DNA from: Chloroflexi bacterium CFX6
Lineage (GTDB): Bacteria > Chloroflexota > Anaerolineae > Anaerolineales > Villigracilaceae
Reading direction: 5' to 3'
Length of the DNA stretch: 64,000 nt
NCBI GenBank assembly: GCA_030263595.1
Contig: SZPG01000048.1
Span: 1 to 64,000, forward strand
Shown here piece by piece: positions 58,001 through 64,000 of the stretch. The stretch's first letter is position 1. Each line of letters opens with the position of its first letter. The position numbers were made by a program, and so were the translations under genes. Under the pieces are notes generated by a model. The model had not been told where the DNA came from and did not search any database. It was given only the letters and a program-made list of their open reading frames with translations.

Positions 58001-58995
58001 TTGCGTTTTTTTGCGCCCTCCCCAAAGGCTGTGCCGAAGAACATGCGGTTCATACGTTCGCTGAAGGAGGGCGTGTCAATTTTCTGCGCCTCCCTGTTCA
58101 ACCATTCGGCTCCGTGACGTTCCTCGAACCAGCGGACGCGTCCGCCCCAGGCGTTCTCGAGACGCGAGCCGAGCGCGTCGCGGTCGCCGTCTTCGATCGC
58201 GTCGCGGAGTTGGACGAGCGAAGCGATGTAGGAATTGAGCAGGCGCACCGTGTTCTCGCGGGTTTCCAGCGAGACATCACGCAGGGACATCGCGTCATCG
58301 TGATAGGCAAACCCCGACGTGACAGCCGCATAGGGGCGGGCGGCAAATTTTTTGGCTTCCAGCCAGCCGGGCTGATCGAGCGTGGCGTCCAACAGCGCGG
58401 CGGCAATGAGTTGCGGAAGGACGTGCACCTTTCCCAGCAGACCGTCCGCTTCCGTGGTATCCATCAGCAGGGGGAGCGAGCCAAGCAATGCGACGAAGTC
58501 CATTGCAAGTTTGAAGACGTTCTCCGGTATCCCGTGCGGCGCAGTGACGACCGTCACGCCTCTTTCGAACAAATCGGCGCGCGCCGCCTTGACGCCGTAC
58601 TCGATGCCGTGCAGGAGATCGGGATGAATGGACGGGAAGAGACCCACGTAGAACCGTCCCTGGGGGATCAGTTCGTTCGCCCACGCGGCAACCGTCCCTT
58701 TGGCGGGAGCCGTATCGAGGACCAGGGTCCCCTCCTGAAGGTCGGGCGCGATCACTTCCAGCGTCTCGCGCACCTCTGCAAGCGGCAGGGCGAGGATCAC
58801 GATGCGAGCCTCGCGCACGGAATCGGGCAGGTTGTATTTGAAGGCATCCACCGCGCCGGCCTCCTGGGCGGCTTTGGCTGAACGCGCGTCCTTATCGTGT
58901 CCGACGAGATGAACGTCCGCGTTGCGCGCTTTCAGGGCAAGCCCGATCGAAGCGCCGATCTGTCCGAGACCGATGATCGTAATTTGTACTGGCAT
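57997..58995 (-). CDS. Prephenate/arogenate dehydrogenase family protein
   Basis: A 332-residue NAD(P)-dependent dehydrogenase. Rossmann ITIIGLGQIGASIGLALKARNADVHLVGHD, then VILALPLAEVRETLEVIAPDLQEGTLVLDTAPAKGTV, and FYVGLFPSIHPDLLHG (the family GxHP motif appears as SIHP). The C-terminal half is helical as in TyrA. The usual substrate-binding GSEKxG motif is not evident, so the substrate may differ from prephenate. Start ATG 58995 with AGGATGCC upstream. Confidence 0.82.
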   Translation of the reverse strand: MPVQITIIGLGQIGASIGLALKARNADVHLVGHDKDARSAKAAQEAGAVDAFKYNLPDSVREARIVILALPLAEVRETLEVIAPDLQEGTLVLDTAPAKGTVAAWANELIPQGRFYVGLFPSIHPDLLHGIEYGVKAARADLFERGVTVVTAPHGIPENVFKLAMDFVALLGSLPLLMDTTEADGLLGKVHVLPQLIAAALLDATLDQPGWLEAKKFAARPYAAVTSGFAYHDDAMSLRDVSLETRENTVRLLNSYIASLVQLRDAIEDGDRDALGSRLENAWGGRVRWFEERHGAEWLNREAQKIDTPSFSERMNRMFFGTAFGEGAKKRK

Positions 58996-59052
58996 GGCAT
59001 CCTCGCAAAATGGTTTGACGCGGTTATTATAGCGAATGTCCCCGTTAAATGC

Positions 59053-59081
59053 GAGAACCGCGGACGCCGACCGCGGTTCTC
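59053..59081. other. GC-rich hairpin between divergent genes
   Basis: Perfect stem GAGAACCGCGG / CCGCGGTTCTC with a 7-base loop. It lies in the 289-bp gap between the dehydrogenase gene (-) and the ABC transporter (+). No T-run follows on either strand, so a transcription-start-linked structure or a leader hairpin is possible. Confidence 0.55.
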
Positions 59082-59240
59082 TTACAAAAGGAGGAGAAGA
59101 GAAATCACCTTACTGCATCTAATTTATCACAACGGCTTGGAAAGCGCTTGACGTAAAACCTACGATTACCCTACGACAAACCGACAGTTTCTTCCGGGCT
59201 TCGGATGTCTTCGGGCTTCCGAAATTCGCGGGAGGAAGAG

Positions 59241-59246
59241 TATAAT
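59241..59246 (+). promoter_or_regulatory. Putative -10 box for ABC transporter operon
   Basis: TATAAT at 59241-59246, 38 bases before the ATG at 59285, with a weak -35 region (CTTCCG). AAGGAGAGAG in between is the ribosome-binding site. Another TTGACG lies at 59148 without a matching -10. Confidence 0.45.
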
Positions 59247-59284
59247 AGAACAAATTTTCCAGAACGTAACGCTTAAGGAGAGAG

Positions 59285-60310
59285 ATGTCCAACCACGCGA
59301 TCGAAACAAAAGATCTGGGGCGCATCTACAAGATCCGCGGCAACAAAAAGGAGAAGCGCATCCGCAAGGAACTGGTCGCCCTCCAGGATGTGAACCTGAC
59401 AGTGGAACGCGGCGAACTGTTCGGACTCCTCGGGCCGAACGGCGCGGGCAAAACGACCCTGATCAAGATCCTCACCACGCTTCTCGCGCCGACCTCGGGC
59501 TGGGCGCGCGTTGCCTCCCACGACGTGATCCAACACCCGAGCCTGGTCCGACCGCTCATCAACATGGTCTCCGGCGGAGAGTCGTCGGGCTACGGCTTGC
59601 TGACCGTGCGCGAGAACCTGTGGATGTTCTCGCAGTTCTACGGCATGCCCTCGAAGGAAGCCAACCAGCGCATCGTGGAACTGCTCAAGATGGTCGGGCT
59701 GGAGGATCGCCTGCACACGAAATCCTCCGACCTCTCGACCGGTCTGCGGCAGAAGATGAACATCGTGCGCGGTTTCCTGACCGACCCTGAAGTGCTATTC
59801 CTCGACGAGCCGACCCTGGGATTGGACGTGGGCGCGGCGCGCGACGTCCGCAGGCTGATACGCGGCTGGGTGGACGCGGACAAGTCCCGCACGCTGTTGC
59901 TGACCACCCATTACATGGTCGAAGCCGAGGAATTGTGCGACCGCGTAGCGATCATCAACAAGGGACAGGTGCTCGCCTGCGATACGCCCGCCAACCTGAA
60001 ACGCAATTTGCAGCGCGACGCCATCTTCGAGATCGAGACCAGTCCGCTCAACGGGTTGACTCCGCAAATGCTGCAGGACCAGCCCGAAGTCAGGAAAGCC
60101 GCGCTGACCGACATCGAAGGCGGCGCGAAACTGGAATTGATCCTCGAGGAGGAATCCGCGCTGGCGAGCGTCATCAACATCCTCACGCAAAAGGAGGTCA
60201 AGGTCATGCGCCTGAGCAAACGCGAGCCGACGCTCGAGGACGTGTTCATGGACCTGGTCGGTCAGAAGATGGAGGACGTGGAGAAGGAGGAGGCGCCGAA
60301 TGCGGTCTGA
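59285..60310 (+). CDS. ABC-2 transporter ATP-binding protein
   Basis: A 341-residue ATPase of the daunorubicin-resistance/NatA type. Walker A LLGPNGAGKTTLIKILTTLL, signature DLSTGLRQKMNIVRGFL (STG instead of SGG), Walker B VLFLDEPTLGLDVGAA, H-loop LLTTHYMVEAEELCDRVAIINKG. The C-terminal about 90 residues are the usual regulatory tail. With the next two permeases it makes an exporter of drugs, lipids or polymers. Its stop overlaps the first permease start by 11 bases. Confidence 0.92.
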   Translation: MSNHAIETKDLGRIYKIRGNKKEKRIRKELVALQDVNLTVERGELFGLLGPNGAGKTTLIKILTTLLAPTSGWARVASHDVIQHPSLVRPLINMVSGGESSGYGLLTVRENLWMFSQFYGMPSKEANQRIVELLKMVGLEDRLHTKSSDLSTGLRQKMNIVRGFLTDPEVLFLDEPTLGLDVGAARDVRRLIRGWVDADKSRTLLLTTHYMVEAEELCDRVAIINKGQVLACDTPANLKRNLQRDAIFEIETSPLNGLTPQMLQDQPEVRKAALTDIEGGAKLELILEEESALASVINILTQKEVKVMRLSKREPTLEDVFMDLVGQKMEDVEKEEAPNAV

Positions 60311-61157
60311 TTCTTCGCTGGCGTTTCACGCTTCCGAAAAAGCGACGGGTTGGAGGTTGTTCCTGAAAACGATCCTAGCCCGCGCCTATCCGCGCGTCAT
60401 CGGTCAGCAACGCGAAAAGTCGTGGATATTCTTCGATATCTTTTTGCCGATGCTGGCGGTTTCCGCGTACGTGTTCGTGTACCGCGCCATCGGCGCGCCG
60501 GAGGAGTACGTGGGCTTTGTGGTGGTCGGCGGCGCGATGACCTCCTTCTGGATGAACGTGCTGTGGAGCATGTCCAGCCAGTTGTATTGGGAGAAGGAAC
60601 AGGGCAACCTGGCGCTGTACATTATCGCGCCGAATTCGATGATGGCGATCCTGCTCGGCATGGCGGTCGGCGGGTTGTTCGCGACGGCGCTGCGCGCGGT
60701 GGCGATCATCCTCGTCGGTTCGTTGATGTTCGATGTGACCTATTCGGTGGCAAGTTTCACCCAGTTACTTCTGGTGTTCCTGCTTGCGATGACCGCGCTG
60801 TACGGCATGGGGATGATGAGCGCGTCGTTGTTTCTTTTGCTCAGCCGCGAGGCGTGGCACATCTCGAACCTGGCGCAGGAGCCGGTCTACCTCGTTTCGG
60901 GTTTTTACTTCCCGATCAAGTCGTTCAATTTCTGGGTCGCCGCGGCGGCTTCGATTATTCCGCTCACGCTCGGGCTGGACGCGATGCGTCAACTGGTATT
61001 CCCTTCCGGCGCGCTGCTCGGCTTCCTGAGCGTGAAAATCGAGATTACCGTCTTGATCGTTCTGTGCGTCCTCTTCCTCATGGGCGCCAGGTTCCTGCTC
61101 GATTACATGGAAAAGTTGGCAATACGCGAGGGCAGGTTGACGGAAAGCCGCAGATAA
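60300..61157 (+). CDS. ABC-2 transporter permease 1
   Basis: A 285-residue membrane protein with six hydrophobic segments (IFLPMLAVSAYVFVYRAIGA, GMAVGGLFATALRAVAIILVGSLM, VTVLIVLCVLFLMGARFLL and others). ABC-2 permease motifs LYGMGMMSASLFLLLSREAWHISNLAQEPVYLVSGFYFPIKSF are typical of the transporters that pair with NatA-type ATPases. It partners with the second permease at 61293. It is followed directly by REP-like copy 5. Confidence 0.9.
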   Translation: MRSDSSLAFHASEKATGWRLFLKTILARAYPRVIGQQREKSWIFFDIFLPMLAVSAYVFVYRAIGAPEEYVGFVVVGGAMTSFWMNVLWSMSSQLYWEKEQGNLALYIIAPNSMMAILLGMAVGGLFATALRAVAIILVGSLMFDVTYSVASFTQLLLVFLLAMTALYGMGMMSASLFLLLSREAWHISNLAQEPVYLVSGFYFPIKSFNFWVAAAASIIPLTLGLDAMRQLVFPSGALLGFLSVKIEITVLIVLCVLFLMGARFLLDYMEKLAIREGRLTESRR

Positions 61158-61281
61158 TGTCATTGCGAGGGCTGGTGGTTGAGTAGGGCGGGCGCTTTTC
61201 TTGCCCGTATCGAAACCACAGCCCGAAGCAATCTCATGATTAATGTTTAGTCGAGATTGCTTCGCTACGCTCGCAATGACA
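61158..61281. repeat. REP-like palindromic element, copy 5
   Basis: Begins TGTCATTGCGAGG right after the TAA of the first permease and ends CTCGCAATGACA, with inner arms GAAGCAATCTC and GAGATTGCTTCG. A nested inverted repeat GTTGAGTAGGGCGGGC / GCCCGTATCGAAAC is the same insertion as in copy 1. It lies inside a transporter operon between two co-directional permease genes. Confidence 0.9.
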
Positions 61282-61292
61282 AAGGATAATTT

Positions 61293-62147
61293 ATGAACCG
61301 TTCCGAAACATCCCGTTCCTTCAGCATGGCAACCTGGCTGGGATGGCAGGTCGAGTCGAACTGGACCGATCCCTTCCTGTTTGCCATCTACGTCATCATC
61401 AAGCCGCTGGCGGGCGCCGCCATTCTCGTCGTCATGTACAGCATCATCACCGGCGGAGATTACAAATCACCGCTCTTCCCCTACATCTACCTCGGCAACG
61501 CGTTCTACATCTACGTCGGCGCGGTGATGGCGGGAGTCTCGTGGGCGGTGATTGACGACCGCGAACATTACAAGACCCTCAAATACATGTACATCGCGCC
61601 GATCCGGATTCCCTTTTACTGGCTGGGGCGCGGCGTCTCGCGTTTTCTCATCGGGACGGTGGCGGTCATCATCACGCTGGGAGCGGGCGCGCTGTTCCTC
61701 CATCTTCCTCTCGACCTGACGCGGGTGGACTGGGGATTGTTCCTCGTTTCGCTCGTCATCGGCGTGACCATGCTCGCCATGATGGGATTGATCCTCGCCA
61801 GCATCACGCTCATGGTCGCGCATCACTTTTTTCTCATCGGCGAGGCGGTGGCGGGCGCGCTCTACCTCTTCAGCGGCGCGATCTTTCCGCTCGAGGTTTT
61901 GCCCGCCTGGCTGCGTCCCATCGGGTACGCCATGCCCATCACCTACTGGCTCGAACTGATGCGCCGCTCGCTCATCGGCGAGGTCGCGCAAGCCTTCCCC
62001 ACGCTGGCGCGATTCAACAACCTCGAACTGATTGGCATCCTGCTCGGGCTGACGGTCGTGTTCGCCATCCTGTCCGTGTTCACCTTCCGCTGGTGCGATC
62101 ACCGCGCCCGCGAACTCGGTCTCATTGACATGGTGTCGAATTATTGA
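61293..62147 (+). CDS. ABC-2 transporter permease 2
   Basis: A 284-residue membrane protein with six hydrophobic segments: FAIYVIIKPLAGAAILVVMYSII, YLGNAFYIYVGAVMAGVSWAVI, FLIGTVAVIITLGAGALFL and others, then SGAIFPLEVLPAWLRPIGYAMPITYWLELMRR, the ABC-2 signature. It forms a heterodimer with permease 1. AAAGGATAA lies before the ATG. Confidence 0.9.
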   Translation: MNRSETSRSFSMATWLGWQVESNWTDPFLFAIYVIIKPLAGAAILVVMYSIITGGDYKSPLFPYIYLGNAFYIYVGAVMAGVSWAVIDDREHYKTLKYMYIAPIRIPFYWLGRGVSRFLIGTVAVIITLGAGALFLHLPLDLTRVDWGLFLVSLVIGVTMLAMMGLILASITLMVAHHFFLIGEAVAGALYLFSGAIFPLEVLPAWLRPIGYAMPITYWLELMRRSLIGEVAQAFPTLARFNNLELIGILLGLTVVFAILSVFTFRWCDHRARELGLIDMVSNY

Positions 62148-62170
62148 CCCATGAGGGCGCCTCGCGCCGG

Positions 62171-62212
62171 ACAGGAGCGACTCAACAGAGTCGCTCCTGT
62201 CTTCTTTTTTTT
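62171..62212 (+). terminator. Terminator after ABC transporter operon
   Basis: Stem ACAGGAGCGACT (62171-62182) and AGTCGCTCCTGT (62189-62200), 6-base loop, then CTTCTTTTTTTT. It ends the three-gene transporter transcript 28 bases before the next gene. Confidence 0.93.
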
Positions 62213-62222
62213 CGATTGCCGT

Positions 62223-62228
62223 TACAAT
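62223..62228 (+). promoter_or_regulatory. Possible -10 box for ChrA-like operon
   Basis: TACAAT at 62223-62228 lies 12 bases before ATG 62241 and after the terminator; no Shine-Dalgarno is visible between (TACCCTCATCCC). The mRNA would have a leader of about 6 bases or none. Confidence 0.4.
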
Positions 62229-62240
62229 TACCCTCATCCC

Positions 62241-62756
62241 ATGGACCAACTTCTTCAACTCTTCTGGATCTTCATCAAGGTCAACCTGCTCAGCACGTCG
62301 GGACCGGCGTCGGTCGGTCTGCTCTATCACGAGACGGTGGGCAAACTGGTGACGGACGGTCAGTTCGTGCAGGCGGTCGGGTTGTCGTCCGTGCTGCCGG
62401 GCAGCGACGCGTTGCAACTCGCCATGTACATCGGCTACGCCGTCGCGGGGATACCGGGCGGGTTCGTCGCGTTGAGCGGCTCCATCCTGCCGCCCACGAT
62501 CATCATCCTCGGCGTGACGATGGTCCTTCACCGTTTGCGGCGCGAGGCGTGGCTGGGCAGCTTCATCGAAGGACTCACCCCCGCCATCTCGGTCCTGATG
62601 CTTTTCGTCGCGTGGAAGATCTTTCAGAAGGGAGGCTCAACGGGTTGGGAGGGCTGGGCGATCGGCGTCGCCAGCCTGGCTGCCATGTCCCTCAAGGCGC
62701 CGGCGCGGATCGTCGTATTGATCGCGGGGCTGGTGGGAATCATATTTCTGACATGA
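62241..62756 (+). CDS. Half-size ChrA-family transporter, subunit 1
   Basis: A 171-residue membrane protein of the chromate transporter family, half-size form. LLQLFWIFIKVNLLSTSGPASVGLLYHETVGKLVTDGQFVQAVGLSSVLPGSDALQLAMYIGYAVAGIPGGFVAL corresponds to the family N-terminal motif region; five hydrophobic segments. In canonical ChrA the loop is LPGPxA; here it is LPGSDA. Substrate could be chromate, sulfate or another anion. Starts without a Shine-Dalgarno. Overlaps subunit 2 by ATGA. Confidence 0.85.
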   Translation: MDQLLQLFWIFIKVNLLSTSGPASVGLLYHETVGKLVTDGQFVQAVGLSSVLPGSDALQLAMYIGYAVAGIPGGFVALSGSILPPTIIILGVTMVLHRLRREAWLGSFIEGLTPAISVLMLFVAWKIFQKGGSTGWEGWAIGVASLAAMSLKAPARIVVLIAGLVGIIFLT

Positions 62757-63298
62757 ACCGTTCGCAGTTCGCCGTCTGGCTCCGGCTGTTGTGGATGTTC
62801 CTCAAGGTGAACATCCTTTCGCCCTCCGGTCCCGCCTCCATAGGGTTCCTGTACGATGAAGCGGTTGGCAAGATCATGACGGAGGAGCGCTTCGTCGAAG
62901 CCGTCGGCTTTTCCAACGTCCTGCCGGGGAGCGAGGCGTTGAAACTTGCCATGTTCGTCGGCTACGCGGCAGGCGGTTTTACGGGGGTGCTCGCCGCGTT
63001 GCTCGGCGCGATCCTTCCGCCCACTGTGTTGATGCTCGTGGTCTCCGCGCTTCTTCAGCAGTTCCAGCATGAAGCCTGGCTGGGCGGTTTCGTGGCGGGC
63101 ATGAGTCCGGCGGTGGCGGCGTTGATCGTGATCGTCGCCTGGGAATTGTTCCGCGCCGGCACGCGCAAGAGGCTGGATCGCCGCGTCCTGTTGATCGGCG
63201 CGTTGAGCGCGGTCGCGTTCTGGTTTGAAGCGCCTTCGCCCTTCGTCCTGCTCGGCGCGGGGCTGCTGGGCGTCATTCTGTTCGGCAAACGGAGTTAG
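62753..63298 (+). CDS. Half-size ChrA-family transporter, subunit 2
   Basis: A 181-residue paralogue of the previous protein: LRLLWMFLKVNILSPSGPASIGFLYDEAVGKIMTEERFVEAVGFSNVLPGSEALKLAMFVGYAAGGFTGVLAALLGAILPPT. The two half-size proteins are expected to form an inverted heterodimer like other paired short ChrA proteins. The same LPGS change is present. The gene is followed closely by the universal stress protein gene. Confidence 0.85.
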   Translation: MNRSQFAVWLRLLWMFLKVNILSPSGPASIGFLYDEAVGKIMTEERFVEAVGFSNVLPGSEALKLAMFVGYAAGGFTGVLAALLGAILPPTVLMLVVSALLQQFQHEAWLGGFVAGMSPAVAALIVIVAWELFRAGTRKRLDRRVLLIGALSAVAFWFEAPSPFVLLGAGLLGVILFGKRS

Positions 63299-63299
63299 G

Positions 63300-64000
63300 A
63301 TGAAATCGCATCTATTGATCGCAACGAACGGATTCAAGGAGACCTGGCCCGCCGTCGAATACGGCGCGTGGTTCGCCGAAACCATGCGGATGAAGATCAC
63401 GTTTCTGGGCGTGACCGAGAGCCTGAGTCCTGCGGCGATAGACGAACGCCACCCTTTGGAGGATATCTTCGAACGCGCTCTCGGCTTGTTCGAGGCTCGA
63501 GGCGTGGAATACAGCCTCGAGGTCCGCAAAGGGGACGCGGAGCAGGTCATCCCCGATAAGGCGCACGAAGGCGATTACATCACGGTCGTCGGCCCGCTGG
63601 GACGTCATCCCTTCAAACGCTGGCTGACGGGGCGTTCCATTCGGACGTTAATGGAGAGGATTGCAACGCCGATCCTGTACGCGCCAAAGACGCGCCTGCC
63701 CTTGAAAAAGATGCTGGTCAGCATCGGCGGGTTGGGATACGAAGCCGCGGCGGAGAACCTCGCCTTTCAGGTGGCGACCGCCGCCCGCGCGGATGTGACC
63801 ATCCTGCACGTGGCGTCCCCATCCGAATTGGAGTATCCGGGCGGGCGCGACGTGTTGAAGCGCCTGGACGATCTCGCGGAGACGGATACCCTGCCGGGGC
63901 GCGGGTTGAAGAAGGGGTTGGAGATCGCGAAGCGATCAGGCTTGAACGCGCGTGTGGCGACGCGTCAGGGGAACGTGGTGGAGGAGATCCTGGCTGAGAT
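63300..64000 (+). CDS. Tandem universal stress protein, cut by window end
   Basis: At least 233 residues. MKSHLLIATNGFKETWPAVEYGAWFAETM starts one UspA-like domain, which ends with YITVVGPLGRHPFKRWLTGRSIRTLMERIATPILYAPKTR. A second domain begins PLKKMLVSIGGLGYEAAAENLAFQVATAARADVTILHVA. The domain 1 end (G-x9-S-x-x-T-l-m-e..-t-P-I-L) is like the ATP-binding USP motif. Probable cytoplasmic stress-response protein. The stop lies beyond 64000. Starts one base after the stop of ChrA subunit 2 (GGAGTTAGG). Confidence 0.85.
   Translation, partial: MKSHLLIATNGFKETWPAVEYGAWFAETMRMKITFLGVTESLSPAAIDERHPLEDIFERALGLFEARGVEYSLEVRKGDAEQVIPDKAHEGDYITVVGPLGRHPFKRWLTGRSIRTLMERIATPILYAPKTRLPLKKMLVSIGGLGYEAAAENLAFQVATAARADVTILHVASPSELEYPGGRDVLKRLDDLAETDTLPGRGLKKGLEIAKRSGLNARVATRQGNVVEEILAE

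Noticed and set aside
59053-59081. Rho-independent terminator
   Set aside because: The stem is strong but no T-run follows on either strand and it lies upstream of both flanking genes; kept only as a hairpin.

Overview
The window looks like a chromosomal segment of a GC-rich member of Chloroflexota, most probably class Anaerolineae. This is an inference from the gene set: Moorella-type CODH/ACS genes, DUF4012 and DUF2723 proteins, MGDG-synthase-like glycosyltransferase, choice-of-anchor-Q surface protein, and a chimeric NirS of the type I recall being reported from Chloroflexi. No rRNA, tRNA or CRISPR array was recognised. All calls come from reading the sequence and protein motifs; no database search was run.

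Region 1 (1-12.3 kb, + strand) is a Wood-Ljungdahl carbonyl/methyl-branch cluster: the end of cooS, then acsB, a bacterioferritin, a CBS-domain protein, acsD, acsC, the corrinoid activator acsV, acsE and a fused metV-metF gene. A GNAT protein and a small degenerate HdrC-like protein follow. acsC carries an apparent internal deletion with frameshift near its 3' end. The gaps in this cluster hold unusual short-period tandem repeats and REP-like palindromes. Region 2 (12.3-15.8 kb, +) has malic enzyme, a TrxR-like flavoprotein without a CxxC, and a lipoprotein.

Region 3 (15.9-45.2 kb, almost all - strand) is a large cell-surface polysaccharide locus. It has a DUF2723 membrane protein, DUF4012 protein, low-molecular-weight tyrosine phosphatase, Wzz/BY-kinase, sugar-nucleotide enzymes, and a sugar-phosphate transferase with an unusual domain order. 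Many GT2/GT4/GT-B glycosyltransferases, an O-antigen-ligase/polymerase-like protein, a heparinase II/III-like protein, a methyltransferase and a Wzm/Wzt ABC exporter complete it. A single left-handed beta-helix acyltransferase gene sits on the opposite strand. Many genes overlap by ATGA/GTGA, which suggests long polycistronic units.

Region 4 (45.2-49.2 kb, -) encodes a secreted multidomain surface protein whose 3' repeat array has been broken by an 80-bp deletion. Region 5 (49.4-55.3 kb, +) has a type-4-like uracil-DNA glycosylase lacking the Fe-S cysteines, a chimeric cytochrome cd1 nitrite reductase (lipoprotein, degenerate cupredoxin, extra cytochrome c, canonical NirS), a 202-bp MITE-like element, and a ribD-like/ribA/SDR operon. 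Region 6 (55.5-64 kb) has an MGDG-synthase-like gene, DUF951, apt, a GIY-YIG protein, a prephenate-dehydrogenase-family gene, a three-gene ABC-2 transporter, two half-size ChrA-family proteins and the start of a tandem universal stress protein.

The combination suggests an anaerobe or facultative organism that can run (or once ran) the acetyl-CoA pathway, reduces nitrite to NO, and makes a complex exported polysaccharide. The most notable items are the NirS chimera, the permuted sugar transferase, the dispersed 10/15-bp tandem repeats that run into coding ends, and two sites of deletion plus frameshift that need read-level checking.
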